Notes: generated by a model from the sequence alone, not told the origin. A stretch of DNA of 64,000 nt from Monilinia fructicola (GCA_008692225.1 VICG01000011.1:1116001-1180000); one strand, 5' to 3'. Counted from the first letter of the stretch, positions 43,086 through 55,119 are shown. Numbers and translations: made by a program.

Positions 43086-43260
43086 AATATATATATTGAT
43101 ATAGATATAAACATAATTACTGTATCATCTCATGATCAACCCTTTCATCCCAATCACTTGATCGAGAAGCCATATGAGGCGAAGACCGAAGCCACCCGTG
43201 GACATATCCATAGATTTCAACCGAATCATCTCACAATCTCCATCCTCGTATAACCTTATA

Positions 43261-43286
43261 AGAAAGAAAGAAAGAAAGAAAGAAAG
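43261..43286. repeat. Tetranucleotide repeat (AAAG)n
   Basis: Six to seven AAAG units in the phosphoketolase/acetate kinase intergenic region. Confidence 0.9.
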
Positions 43287-43590
43287 GGAAATGGTATGAT
43301 GATTCATTATCAATCAAGAAGCAAAAAGAGTCCACGGGAAAGGAACAAACACCAACAACCAATTTTTATGGCGTGAGGATTGCATGCTTTAGGGCTCCAA
43401 TCCCTGTATTTCCGGAGTATGATTCCCTGTATTTCTGTCCCTTCAGGGGCTTACATCCCTGTAGACACTATAAGAACCAATGGATAAGCTTAAATGCTTG
43501 GCTTCGGTAAGAATGTATGGAGGGATTTCTTTTCAACGTCACATCATCCGAGGTCTTCTCTCTGATCTTCCCTGTTTGCATGATTGATGA

Positions 43591-43650
43591 GACGAGGACG
43601 AGGACGAGAACGAGGACGAGGTTGAGGATGAGGATGAGGACGAGGACGGG
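43591..43650. repeat. GAGGAC/GAGGAT degenerate repeat
   Basis: Ten degenerate GACGAG/GATGAG hexamers about 220 bp upstream of the acetate kinase start. Confidence 0.85.
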
Positions 43651-43867
43651 AAGGGAATAGGTAAGTAAGTAGTACCTAGGGTATGGGAAGATTTAGAAAA
43701 CTCATGATTATCTGTTACATGTGAAACATTTTCAATAAATACTAGGTAGATACCAATAGATATCCATCACCTTTATGAGTATATCTATATCCATCTACTC
43801 TCTCTCTCTCTCCTCTGATATCTTAACTATCCTTTCTCTGATTTTCATCCTACAAACCAAAATCATC

Positions 43868-45208
43868 ATGTCCAAGATAATCCTCTCGATAAACGCAGGT
43901 TCATCCTCAGTAAAGGTATCCGTCTTCTCGGCCTCTAGAGGTCAATCCCCAAACAGCTCGCAGAGTCTCAAATCGATGGACTCACATCTCCTCCCCTACT
44001 TTGAAATATACTCGCGACGACACATCCATAACCAAAGATCAAAAACTCAAAGAGAAGATCTCAACGCAAAAGGATGCATTCCAATACATCCTGAACCTCT
44101 TGATCAACGATCCAGACTTCCCTCCGATCACAAAGGTGGAAGATATAGCCATAGCAAGTCATCGAGTGGTGCACGGCGGAGACTACAAGGCGAGCAAAAT
44201 TATCACGAACGATACATACCATCACCTTGAGACCCTCAGCGATCTCGCCCCTTTACACAACGCTTCCGCCCTGGCCATCATATCGCATTGCATTTCCGCG
44301 CTTCCCAACACCCGCAATATCGCCGTCTTCGATTCCGAATTCCACGCCTCGCTCCCCCCTCATATCTCGACATACCCCATCGATCAAGAGATCGCGCGGA
44401 AGAACGGACTGAGAAAATATGGCTTCCATGGTATCTCATACGCCTTTATCACGCGCAGCGTCGCCGGGTTTCTGGGAAAGAAGGAGGGCGATACTAACAT
44501 CATCGCGTTGCATTTGGGCAGTGGCGCGAGTGCGTGCGTGGTGAAGGATGGGAAGAGTTGGGATACGAGTATGGGGTTGACGCCTTTGGCCGGGCTACCG
44601 GGGGCGACGAGGAGCGGGAGTTTGGATCCGAGGTATCTTACTTTTTTTCTTGCGCTTGTGACGAACTTGTGGATCGCGTTGTATCTTTGTGTGCGCGTTT
44701 GCTGATGGGTATCGATCTATAGTCTCGTGTTCCACTACGCCACTAATGTTGGAAAGCTCTCTCCCTCGTCCACGGATTCGCTGCATATCTCCCGCGCGGA
44801 AGAAATCCTTAATAAAGAATCGGGTTGGAAATCTCTCACCGGTACCACCAATTTTGGTACGATCGCTTCGTCATCTGATCCCAAGATGAGATTGGCTTTT
44901 GATATCTTCGTCGATAGGATCTTGAGTTACGTAGGACATTACTATGTGTCGCTGAGGGGAAATGTTGATGCATTGGTTTTCGCCGGGGGGATTGGTGAGA
45001 AGAGTGATGTATTGAGAAAGAGAGTTGTGGATGAGGTACGATGTTTGGGGTTTGAGATTGACGCGGAGAAGAATGCGCAAAGGATGGAGGGGTGGTGCAG
45101 GATGTTGGGAAAGAGGGAGCAAGGCATCGAACTTTGGTTTGTCTGACCGATGAACAGTTTGAGATGGCTAGACATTGTGTTGTTGATGAGGAGCTCTTTG
45201 GTCAATGA
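43868..45208 (+). CDS. ack: Acetate kinase (frame broken in three places)
   Basis: Exons 43868-44632 and 44723-45208. The product is 417 residues after correction, the usual length. N-terminus MSKIILSINAGSSSVKVSVF is the acetate kinase 'NxGSSS' signature. Later: DIAIASHRVVHGGDYKASK (signature 2, HRVVHGG), FDSEFHASLPPH, YGFHGISYAF, IIALHLGSGASACVVKDGKSWDTSMGLTPLAGLPGATRSGSLDP, the intron-spanning SLVFHYATNVGK, VDALVFAGGIGEKS and the end CLTDEQFEMARHCVVDEEL. It converts acetyl-P and ADP to acetate and ATP. The breaks lie at C4/A3 43947-43953, C4 43993-43996 and G4 45089-45092; each needs one more base. No active-site residue appears lost once frames are joined. With phosphoketolase it completes a route from sugar phosphate to acetate. 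Confidence 0.88.
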
Positions 45209-46308
45209 TTGTCCAGTGGGATATCCATGTGGGATTGGAATGGATAGAGTGGTAATGAATGGTATGAAACAAAATTATACCGTATTTAGGAATGGATCTC
45301 TCATAATCATATCCTCATCCAAGAATATGGCTGGGTAGAAAGCATGTACGCGGAAACGTTTCCCTTGACTGACAATTCGGTCAACTGAAACCCTAGCTAT
45401 GCTGATCCAAAATGGAGAATATGCAGTGCTCTAGGAAACATATGATGGAGGTAGCGTCCTTGTCTGATTTCCACCGGCTGACTCGCTTCTCCTCTTTGGT
45501 CATTTGAAATTCTGAGGATTTATGCTCAGAGCTGTCATTTGAAGATATTTTGCCTAGCTCATACCAACGCATCTCTCTAACCTCATGGAAAAGTCACACC
45601 AGACAACGAAAACCGTCCCCACTTTCCACCACATCCCAAGCAGCCCGCAACCAGCTTCAAATTTCTTTTATCTCTAATCTTAACAGTGATCAGGAAGTAT
45701 CTGGATCATAGCCAAACCGAACACAACCGGAAGACTGAGATCAAACTCGCCCATCAAATTTGTGTATTTTGACTTGAAGGTGTAGTTTGAAAGTGTTTTT
45801 ATATCTGAGATGGTGCTCAAGAGTCCCCTTGATCTTCCGATTAGCAACGCGTATAGTGGTGTGGTATTCTCGTGCGCATGAGGAACGATATCATCTCTGT
45901 GATGACTCTATACCCATTACCCGATCCTTGCTTTCGCATGTGATTCTGCGATGTAAGTTCCTCGAGGATGAGAGGAGATGTAATTTGGAAGTTTGCGAGT
46001 CAACTCTGCTGATTAGCACAATCCTTCGAGGTTTGGCGATGAGTAATTGGTGCAGAGCTTATTGGGGCATTGATTCCGGTTTTTATATCGATATCCTGGG
46101 TTAGCGGTGGATGGTAGGTATGTCGGGTAGGGTTGTAGTGGACTTACTATGTAGGTACGATACTTCATACTTGATATGGTTTCTTTTTTTGACTTATGGA
46201 TGGATACCCATGGAGTATACAATTATTGTGAATGATCAAATTTTGATGTTTCAGGGGGTGATATGAGCTGCTATTTTGAGAAAACTTCACTTTAACACTC
46301 GTGCCTCT
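45209..46308. other. Intergenic region, no supported gene
   Basis: 1.1 kb between the acetate kinase stop and the convergent small membrane protein. Short frames only; no repeat seen. Confidence 0.4.
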
Positions 46309-46836
46309 TCATACCGCTGACTTCCCATCCAATAGCTTCTTCTGCTTCCCCTTCTTCCATTCCCTCCACCTCTCCCAAGCTGGTAATCGCCAATCGCCAA
46401 TCTCCAACCACCAATCTAGCTCCTGAATCCCGACTTCCACATCCCCAAACCTTCCACTCAGCTTCTCAAACATCTCTCGCAATCTAACGCTGCTAAAATC
46501 TCCCATCCACTCACAACCCGATGAAGAAATCACCCCCCGCTAAACCCGATACGCACCACAATACCCGGATCGTTAACTGCATAGTCCCACATAACAAGCC
46601 AGATTATCCCAAGGATCACCATCACCATCGCCATCAACGCGACGAATCCAGCGATCCCACTAGCAGCATTCGACGATGCAATCCCGTGCCGGCGGTAGCT
46701 GTCCCATCAACTGCAGATATAGGGGTAAACCCCTCGCTTATATAGGCGCGAGGAATATAGCTGGTCTGAGCGTATGCTGTTGGTGGGGGCTCGTGTTGAT
46801 TTCTGCATGTCCTGGATATGACACATCGGAGTTCAT
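46309..46836 (-). CDS. Small single-pass membrane protein (frame broken in three places)
   Basis: Visible only by joining three frames. The start is MNSDVSYPGHAEINTSP (ATG at 46836-46834). A Tyr/Pro-rich segment AYAQTSYIPRAYISEGFTPI follows, then AVDGTATAGTG, then a strong membrane helix GFVALMAMVMVILGIIWLV with WDYAVNDPGIVVRIGFSGG after it. The C-terminal domain has charged and Trp-rich motifs (SSVRLREMFEKLSGRFGD, ELDWWLEIGDWRLPAWERWREWKK) and ends GKSAV. Each join needs one extra G or C: C5 at about 46786-46790, G3 near 46686-46690 and G6 near 46535-46540 (plus-strand positions). The corrected length is an exact codon multiple (176 residues). Pro-rich ectodomain, single helix and short basic cytosolic tail; no family recognised. 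Confidence 0.55.
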
Positions 46837-48069
46837 GGATTTATCAAGCCGTGTTGCGCGAATATCCTTTGTTGAGAGCTAGCTTGATTTCTTGATGGAT
46901 CCGGTGCGGTGGGTAGATTGTTGGAGGTGACGAGTAGTATTCTACCTTTAGTAACTCATTTCTTAAACCCTTTCGCGAAAAGATCAAGTGTTTCTTGTCT
47001 TTTTGGTAAAACAAGATTACTATTTAGATAAACTGTGTAAAACGTCTATTTCTTGCTTGTTTTAGTATTTTCTGCGGCGGTTGCAGCGCCTGCGCGGAGT
47101 TGGGTAGATCTGCGGAATCTGTGGTGAACGTTCCTTGGAAGCTTGGGGGCCTGGGGGAGGTGAGGAGTATTGATGGGGGCGACGCTGGGTGCGGGCGACT
47201 CTAATCCGAAGGACTAACTTTGGGGGTGCGAGACTTGTGCATGCAACATGTGTTTCGAAAAATCCAAATCCCTTCGTTGCAATACACCACACTTGATATC
47301 CAGGTCCATATGAGCAACGGGTAGAATGTTCGGAGCCGAGAAGATCTATGTTCGTCATGGTTCTCACATGCAGTATCTATTGGTATCAACTCGATGGATT
47401 AAAGTCACGAGTACTTGACTTTATGTTGCTATAGTCATTGTTGTCTTCATTTTTTAGATCTACGGAATGGAGAACTCTGTAATAAACCGCGAGGAGCGAC
47501 TACCCCTCGCGTACCGCTTTTATAGCAATATACCATGATTATACGGAGTCCTCCTCCCTGCTCACACAGGGTATATGTTACACATGTAATAGTAAAAGCC
47601 TTCCAGCACTCACATCGAAATGTCTTCGGAATACTATATATTAGCTTCCAAAAGGCTTCAAAATAGCAATATGCTATTCTCAATCCAACCTCAACTCTTC
47701 AATTTCACTTAACTCCAACATCACCGACTTCACTTCAATATCATCAATACCATCATCAATTCATCAGAAAGAAGTTATCCTATCCTGTTTCCTTTTGTTA
47801 AAATCAGTTCTTTGATTCTACTGTCAGATAATTGTTTTTTCTACCTCGCTTTCGTGCCCCTATTTTGAAAGCTTCCCCTTTCCATAATAACGTACCAACC
47901 ACTCGAAATTCTGAATAGTTCCAATACTAATAATGTCAACATTGATAATAATACTAGCACTAATGAACTCGAAATATGCGTGAATATACTTGAATAAAGC
48001 AACACGCTCAAATAAGCCAAAATCACTAGACCAAGCTCCAGATCAATCGTGGATTATTAGCACTAACTC
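46837..48069. other. Intergenic region, weak ORF only
   Basis: A minus-strand frame of about 100 codons at 47062-47367 (MTNIDLLGSEHSTRCSYGPG at its start, basic at its end) is not supported by any motif. CT- and AT-rich sequence follows at 47680-47830. Nothing else seen. Confidence 0.4.
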
Positions 48070-49013
48070 TCACTTGCGCAAATAATATTGCCAGTGATTC
48101 AAGCTTTGACGGAATAGGATATATAGATACCATGACGATATGCTCCAATATATACAGCCTGATACGACATCCATGGATATAGCAGATAGCAAAATGCCAT
48201 ATTTTTGGCACTCTAGGCTAATCCGTACCGCGTCCACAATCTCATATGATCCATTTCCCGACAGTATGTATTGTGTCATCTTCGATCGATCGGATCTCGG
48301 CTCCCGTATCATCACAGCGAGATCAGGATAGTCTGGACGCAATGCTTCTAGAGAGTATGGTTGGACGGTGCACATGCATACCTACGGTCAAGTTCAATCT
48401 TCGCCCAATCGTTTCCAAGATCCATCTCATGCGAGGATGGGAATCGCAACTACGACAGCTTTGTGATCTGGATCGGGATCACATCCGTTCTTGATCACCC
48501 GACACCGTCAACTCTCATGATATTCAACAACAAAGGGTATCCAAACTCGCCCCCCCCCCCCCCCCCTCCCCCGCGTGAAGCGAAGATGATTCAAATGGCC
48601 GGGAGGGAGAGCCATCTTAGCCTGAGATTGGAAGCCGGGACGGGAATGCATTCGATCTCTATCCGCGGCATTGCATGAACGGAGCTGTCGCCAGACGTCA
48701 AACAGATGCTTGCGTCCATCTGCCTCGAGTCTCGATGTACCATCTCGTACCTACCGACAAGACAACCAAACATCCAGCAGATATCTGAGCGGAAATTCGC
48801 AACGCCCAGACAACAAGTCGGGATATCGCGAGAGCGGACACTACGCGATTCCATCCACGACGTTATCGTACCACTCATGAGAGGCTCCACGACCATCTGC
48901 CAAGCCAAGCCAAGATGCCAAAACCTTCGGGGGTTTCTCCCATCTCTCTGAAGTCGGGCGGAGATAGCTGTGCAGCGAGCAAGTATGCGTGTGGGCGAAG
49001 ATTGCGGGAGCAT
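48070..49013 (-). pseudogene. Coding-like fragments in several frames, unknown product
   Basis: On the minus strand, protein-like segments occur in different frames: EWYDNVVDGIA (about 48875-48843), RDGTSRLEADGRKHLFDVWR followed by QLRSCNAADRDRMHSRPGF (about 48755-48640), and SLEALRPDYPDLAVMIREPR followed by MTQYILSGNGSYEIVDAVRI (about 48355-48220). They are separated by stops and by a C17 run at 48550-48566. The middle segment faintly recalls the 'FxxxWRQLRxCxAxDPRDR' block of heterokaryon-incompatibility proteins, but the match is too loose to name. It could be a decayed or frame-shifted gene. Confidence 0.25.
48550..48566. repeat. C17 homopolymer
   Basis: Seventeen consecutive C followed by T and five more C. 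The run is long enough to be unreliable in any assembly. Confidence 0.9.
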
Positions 49014-51350
49014 GCTTGCGTCTACGAGTCAGTGGGTAGATGGGCCGTGACGACGTGGGACTTTATAGATGCGTGGTGAGCGGGCTGTGGTGGAATTGTA
49101 GCGGTGAGCGGTATGGGCATCATGGCGAATGGTACGGCAAGGTAAGGCCAAAGACGACGAAAAGCAAGCGAGGAGACGAGGGGCAACGTGCGGGCTCGAT
49201 GCGAAGGTCTACATCCATGGATGAGCGTGTGTTGAAGGAACGTTGTGTTTTTGGCCAGCGTTGAGGGAAGCTCGAAGTCTCTGCGGGAAGTAGTTCATAC
49301 TGGCGATGTGGAGTGGAACGGGTTGTAGAAGTATTTTTTTCAGTTTGGCTGATCCTTGCTGTTGTGCTTCCGGGCAATCTATCATAAGTTCGTGGGTTTG
49401 GCTTTTCCCTTCACAACTCGCGTTTCGATGGACGTGGGGAGTAAAGCATGTATTCGTATTCCTGAATAGGAAGTTCCAATCATAGCGATCAGCCGTCGGC
49501 CCCCGTGATATAATCGCTATGATAAGATTTGGGATGTAAGTATCGCTCTGATTATTCTAAGAATTGAAAAATTTGGTGTTGATATGGTTGACGAATGGCT
49601 CCCACATGGCTGAACATAGGAATTTAGAGGATAGTCGATCATTCATGGCTGTAAAGGAACTGTTTGAGTGAGTCGTACTGGTCTATGTTCTGGCATCCGG
49701 TGAAATGATGTTGTATACCTGCGCCAGTTATCATGCTAAGGTGAGGTTGAATATATTTAAGCGAATCCAAGGGGAAAGATGCGATGGGCAAGCTATAACC
49801 GCAATGCCTGAGGATGGACAGGTGCATCAAACTTACAATTTTCTGCCGGACAAGTTATAGGAGTATCTGTGGTAGGTAATTAATGGAAATTCTCCATCTC
49901 GGACAGGTATCAGTAGTTCGACTGCGAAAGAAAATATTGAGTTTATAAATCAAGTAACAGTGGTGTTCCAATTGGTCATCGGCTGGAAGAAAAAAGGTGA
50001 GGCAAACTAAAATGAATATCTTGAAATATCAGTAGCGTCTGTCTGTCGGTTTATAATGGCATGAGTTAGAGCGAATCGAAATTTTCGACTCTATTTAGTG
50101 TCTCTTTGCTGCTGATGCATGTTCTTAGGCTATATTGGATATCAAGTTGTCCACAACTTCTGAGACGCATTGTGAAATTCGAATGCGTGGTTTGAGAAGA
50201 TAGAATTACAGACTCTGAGTTTCAATAGACCATTATTCATAAAATTACCAATGTCTATCTCAAGACGTTATAATATACTAAACAAATCAAGAGTATCGCA
50301 AGTCTTTGTTCCCAATCTACATAAAGTATCTATCCCATTGCAGGGCTCTACATACACATAGCAACTTTACACCCATCGTCACATAATTAGCACTTGTCGT
50401 TAGCATCCCTCAACCATGCACCTCGTCCTGGAAAATTTCTCTGCAACCAGCATTTTACCGCGGTGGGCTACTGTCTATCACTCGTTGCGGGATCTAGCTA
50501 GGACTATTTGGGTCGGTGGCGGAGGGAGATAGATACTTTGTAGCATGGAAACATTTGATGTGTGGTTGTGATGTCAGCTGGATACTTGGTGGACGATAAT
50601 CGTTCATATACTTTTTTTGGATGATGGACTCTTGATGTAGTTTCGTTGCTTTGGATCGATAGCTTCCATGTAAGATACACCTTGTAGTCAAAAGTTGTCG
50701 AACAGTTTCCTCTTATTTTGCATTTGATAGAGCTTATTCATCCTGAAATTCCCCAGCTTCCTTTATCTAGATGAGTATTGCCACACTGAGGTGAAATCAT
50801 CCCAATTTCTATCTTGTAGCGACCGGTGTGCAGTCCTATTTTCTCCCAGAATCATAAAATAACATTCCTCTTGCCATCTCCTTTGATATTGAATCACCAT
50901 AGCCATAGCACCACTATGATTCATCACACCATTACTTCTCAAAGAAAGCTAGCCGACTCTGTGCAAGGACAATATGAACATCGAGGCACTAGCGCTATAT
51001 ATCATGTGTGATTGGCTATCACGTGAATAGAATATCCTCAAAATCCCATTGTGTCAGTCTCAAAAAGAACTATCGAATTGCTGAGATTAGCAAGATGAAA
51101 AAATCGCTAATCATAATGATCTTATATATCCCAATGCCGATGCCAAGAACGAAACTGAATAATAGGTTGCTCGAACTCGATCATAGCCTTCTCATGAACC
51201 TCGACCCCCTCAAGCTGAAGCTTGAGTAGCAGGCTAAGACCTCTTAGTAGAGTAGGTACTTTATACACGTGATAACCAAGACTTTCCATCTCCTTCGATG
51301 ATCTTGGAGGAGTCTTTCTCTCGGGAAAAACTGGGTTTAAAGAGAAATAT
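49014..51350. other. Gene-poor stretch
   Basis: About 2.3 kb with short overlapping frames, no motif, no intron chain and no tandem repeat that I could see. Confidence 0.4.
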
Positions 51351-51351
51351 A

Positions 51352-51387
51352 CATGTGTGTGTGTGTGTATGTGTGCGCGCGTGTGTG
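51352..51387. repeat. GT/GC dinucleotide repeat
   Basis: A GTGTGT run broken by TATG and GCGCGC units. Confidence 0.85.
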
Positions 51388-53300
51388 AATATAATAATGC
51401 GGATAAAAGACAGTACAGATTCGAGGTCTAGAAAGCCTAGCTTTGTAGATGCTCTATATAGCCCAGGTCACTAGATAGGTACGTCGAGCAAGACAAGAGA
51501 AAATATCGACGGGCACTGATGTTCTTTTTCGTGTAGAATGTAAGGTCAAATCCGGATAAAACGTATGGAGGAAGAGGTTGATGAGAATTGGTAGTTTGTT
51601 TTCGTTTCCGTAAAATCTTTCATTTTTTGAGCGGAAGTTGAAATCCTTGATTGACAAGGCAATTAGGATACATGGCCGTTCTATCTACAGTGGGTTTCGT
51701 GTCTTTTTTGCTGTCGGAGAGTATATCGACTTGTATGTTTCTGGTGATAGACACAAGGATAGTATTGGTATACGTATAAAGACAATGACGCAGTACGTAC
51801 TACGACGGCATTGAAAGAAACATCGATATATTTCTTAGTTCTTAGCGATGTGAGACATTCTGGACAATGTATTAGGAAGATAGAACTTTAACCAATAGAC
51901 TCGGATCTAATTCCAGAACATTGAAAGAAAGTTCCCCGGCCGAGCTGATTGGACATGGCCCTTGGAAATGAAAACGGCGCTGCACGACCAACTTTTAGTA
52001 GAGTCTTCTGCAGCATCAAACGAATTTCGAGGTTCTGTGCTCAGCGTAGCTTATTTCGAGTCTTGGAAGCGGGAACAAACTAGCACCAGTCGAAAGGGAA
52101 GATTAAACATCGGATATTGGATACACGATCCAAGAAGCAAGCCCCGCCCACCAGACGCACAACAAACGTTCTCACAAACCGTTGCAAATCAAAGCACCAA
52201 CACCCAGCAAGCTTGGCACACTCACAAACACTCCTTGGGCGTGACACCGGAAGCCCAAAACAAGAACCTCGACATAGAGAGCATTTTCGCCGCGCGCATA
52301 CGTAGCATCAGCATTCTGCTATCGACTTCTCCCTTCTCCACGGACGCTTCTCCGCACTCCGCCTTGCGTCGCACAGCGTCACGGACTGAGCTGCGTCGTC
52401 TGCATGTACTGCGCCTGGACACGTACACTGTGCGTGACACTTGCGCCTGGACCATCCCTGGGATTCGGTACCGATCTCTCTCGACGGAAGCTAAGGGGGA
52501 CTTTGTCAAGTCGCTCTAAAAGACCCTTCAGATTGGCGGGTTTGGGTGGTGGGTGGGACAGGGGGACGGTTGGCCGGTTGTGCGATGTGATTGTTGTTGA
52601 TGGTTGAGATGTTGTGTGAGGACAGGTGAGGGGTGATTGTACCAGATTTATGTGAGTGTGATTGGTGCGACACGAGTTGGTGTTCGCATTGATTGTCCTA
52701 TGCTTTTTTGATTCGATCTGGAAAGAAGGCAACGGAAGGGAAGGGGATTTGAGGAAAGCGAAAGAAACTTTGCCTTGCAGAGATATTGCAGTTTTTGATG
52801 GTCAAGATGAAAAAATTGATATACCGTGCATGTGTTGGATATGGTGTTGTCGTAGACTCGCCACTCGTGAGGGGATATGCAAAGTTAAAACAATATTCAT
52901 GCTTATGAATCCTTATTGGTGTACCATTCATGGAGTAGCTAATTTACCAACAAAAAACTCAAACCACCCACTCATCTCATGATAAGTCACTTAACATTCC
53001 CCCCAACCCATATCTCAAGGGTTCAATACACATTAAGGGTCTCCTCACTTTATCACCACCCAAGTCATCACACCCTGATCATCCCACTTTAAATCACCAC
53101 CCCCCATTCGAACAGTCGACATCCATCACATCCACGGAGATACCTCCGATGTCACACCTTGTAGAATCCCACAAAATGGATGGTAATGTGATAGGAATGC
53201 ATATTTATGCTGTGTATATATACATCGTTTGAAACGGGCGTTGATGAACATTCATTCTGCGGTCCATCCTGTGGGTTGCGGATGTATACAGTATCACTTA
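51388..53300. other. Gene-poor stretch with one doubtful ORF
   Basis: The longest frame is 51962-52519 (+, about 185 codons). It is Ser/Thr/Arg-rich without a recognisable motif, and frames of 95-117 codons lie opposite it, so I do not call it. No repeat of note. Confidence 0.4.
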
Positions 53301-54060
53301 TTTATGTTGTGCCACTCGGCTATTTTATGATTGATGACGGCTGAGTTCAAGGGCCGTATGCAGGGTAGGTATGTTTGCCTTCTATTATATGTGGTGTGAA
53401 AGGCAAATTTGGGAAAAGGAGGGAATATGTGAGATGGAGGGAATATAAGAAATAAAGGGAATATGTGAAACAGAGAGGAAGGAAGGCATGAAGAGATAGA
53501 TGTATGAGAAAATAAAGGAGATGTGTGTAATAGAGAAACTCTATGTAATGCTGTATGTAACAAAGAGAATCTATAAAACAAAGATATAAAAAATAACAAT
53601 AATAAATATAATAGACGGGATATATACAATAGAAGAGGTATACATATAATCATAATGGATATATATAAAAGAATAAATATAATAGACGGAATACATATAA
53701 TAGAAGAAATATATATATGTATATAATTATAATAAATATAGAATAGAAAAGATATATATATATATATATATTAAACGGAATATACCCAATGTATAATAGA
53801 AGAAATCACATATATAATTATAATAAACATCGAATATAAAAGGAATAAAAGGAATAAAAGGGATATATATACATAAGGGATAAAAGGGATGTATATATAT
53901 CAAACGGAATATACTTAATATATGATGAAAGAGATATACATATAACCATAATACACATCCAACGTAAAAGAGATATATAATTATAATCTAACGAATAAAA
54001 TACAGAAAATAAAGAGAGAAAATTGTCTCGATGAAGAGTAGAATATATCGATCGATCGTA
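53301..54060. other. AT-rich degenerate simple-sequence region
   Basis: Strongly AT-rich. Words such as AATAGAAGAAATATATA, GGAATATATACATA and AAAAGGAATAAAAGG recur irregularly, with TA dinucleotide runs at 53752-53770. It resembles a decayed satellite or an AT-mutated repeat. No coding potential. Confidence 0.6.
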
Positions 54061-54185
54061 AACTGTACATCTACCTCCAGCCATTTTCAAACGACGGTTC
54101 TGAGATGCATACTTGGAATCTAGACATTCCAGATTCTAGACATTCCAGATTCTACACAGCCGTGTCAGATACATACATGGATATC

Positions 54186-54375
54186 AAGCAGAATATACTT
54201 TATATCAACTTTATTCTCAGGGAATGATTCCGAGGTGAATCCTCTGAACTTAGATCTCACATCTCCATCCATGGATTCCATACCGTGAGGTTCCTGCAAT
54301 GGAGGTGCACGACGTAAAGCAGAATATACTTTATCACAACTTTATTCTCAAGCAATGAATGATTCGGAGATGCGT
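54186..54375. repeat. Direct repeat pair
   Basis: Two copies of a block of about 50 bp, at 54188-54237 and 54318-54373, share GCAGAATATACTTTAT, CAACTTTATTCTCA and AATGATTC.GAG. A shorter tandem duplication (CTAGACATTCCAGATT) lies just upstream at 54120-54153. Confidence 0.75.
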
Positions 54376-55119
54376 ACTCTGCGTGTCCTTGTCAGATTTA
54401 CTCATCAGACACCATACGTTCATGACCTACCCAGGTACCCAGCTACCGACCACCGGGGTGCCATTCCTACGAAGGAGGTCTGTCGGTCGGATGGACGTCC
54501 ATTATGCTCACCCCCAACTCACTCTCCATAGTCGATACGACGATATCGTATCATGTAGGTGACCGGAAGACAGATACTCTACGGATTATAAGACAAATGA
54601 AAGATGAAAACGAACGACATCAAACGCCAAATCATTCATGGCTTCAGATATAGTCATACTCACACGCATACTCACACTTATACGATAGATCCATGGATAT
54701 TTGTTAAAGTCCTGACGGGAGGATAATTATTATTACAATTTCGCGTCAGGATTAGACAGATGTACTCGAGTAGATGACTGGAGGGTTATTATGTAAGATA
54801 TTATGTAAGTTATTACTCATATTACTTAGGTACTCACATTATTCACATTATTCACATTATTTACATTATTCACATTAATCACATTATATTATTCATATTA
54901 CCTAGGTATTCACACACGATATCAAACCTATTAATACCAGGTATATATATATATATATAGATAAATAATTGTATATATATATGAAAATAAACACACCCGA
55001 TAAATAAACACACAAATAAATAAACACCTAAACAATCATGAATTACATCTTTTCCTCCCTCCTCTCTCTCATCGCCATGGTACAAAAATCAATTGAAACT
55101 TCCTATCCTCACCGTCTCA
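54376..55119. other. Gene-poor stretch
   Basis: It contains a short (CACATTATT)n-type repeat at 54836-54890 and a TA repeat at 54941-54958. No gene. Confidence 0.4.

Larger units (their letters stand above)
42269..43867. promoter_or_regulatory. Divergent promoter region phosphoketolase / acetate kinase
   Basis: 1.6 kb between the divergent start codons of two enzymes of one pathway, so shared control is plausible. It contains the TAGATG array (42939-43085), an AAAG array (43261-43286), a GAGGAC-type repeat (43591-43650) and repeated words (GATTCCCTGTATTTC, ATCCCTGTA) at 43400-43460. A GTGGGG word at the left edge of the TAGATG array fits the CreA consensus SYGGRG, but a single match is weak evidence. 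Confidence 0.45.

Noticed and set aside
42893..43114. Ser-Thr repeat frame on the minus strand
   Set aside because: Translation of the TAGATG array; no start context and no non-repeat coding part.
51962..52519. 185-codon plus-strand frame
   Set aside because: No motif; comparable frames lie opposite it and composition is not clearly coding.
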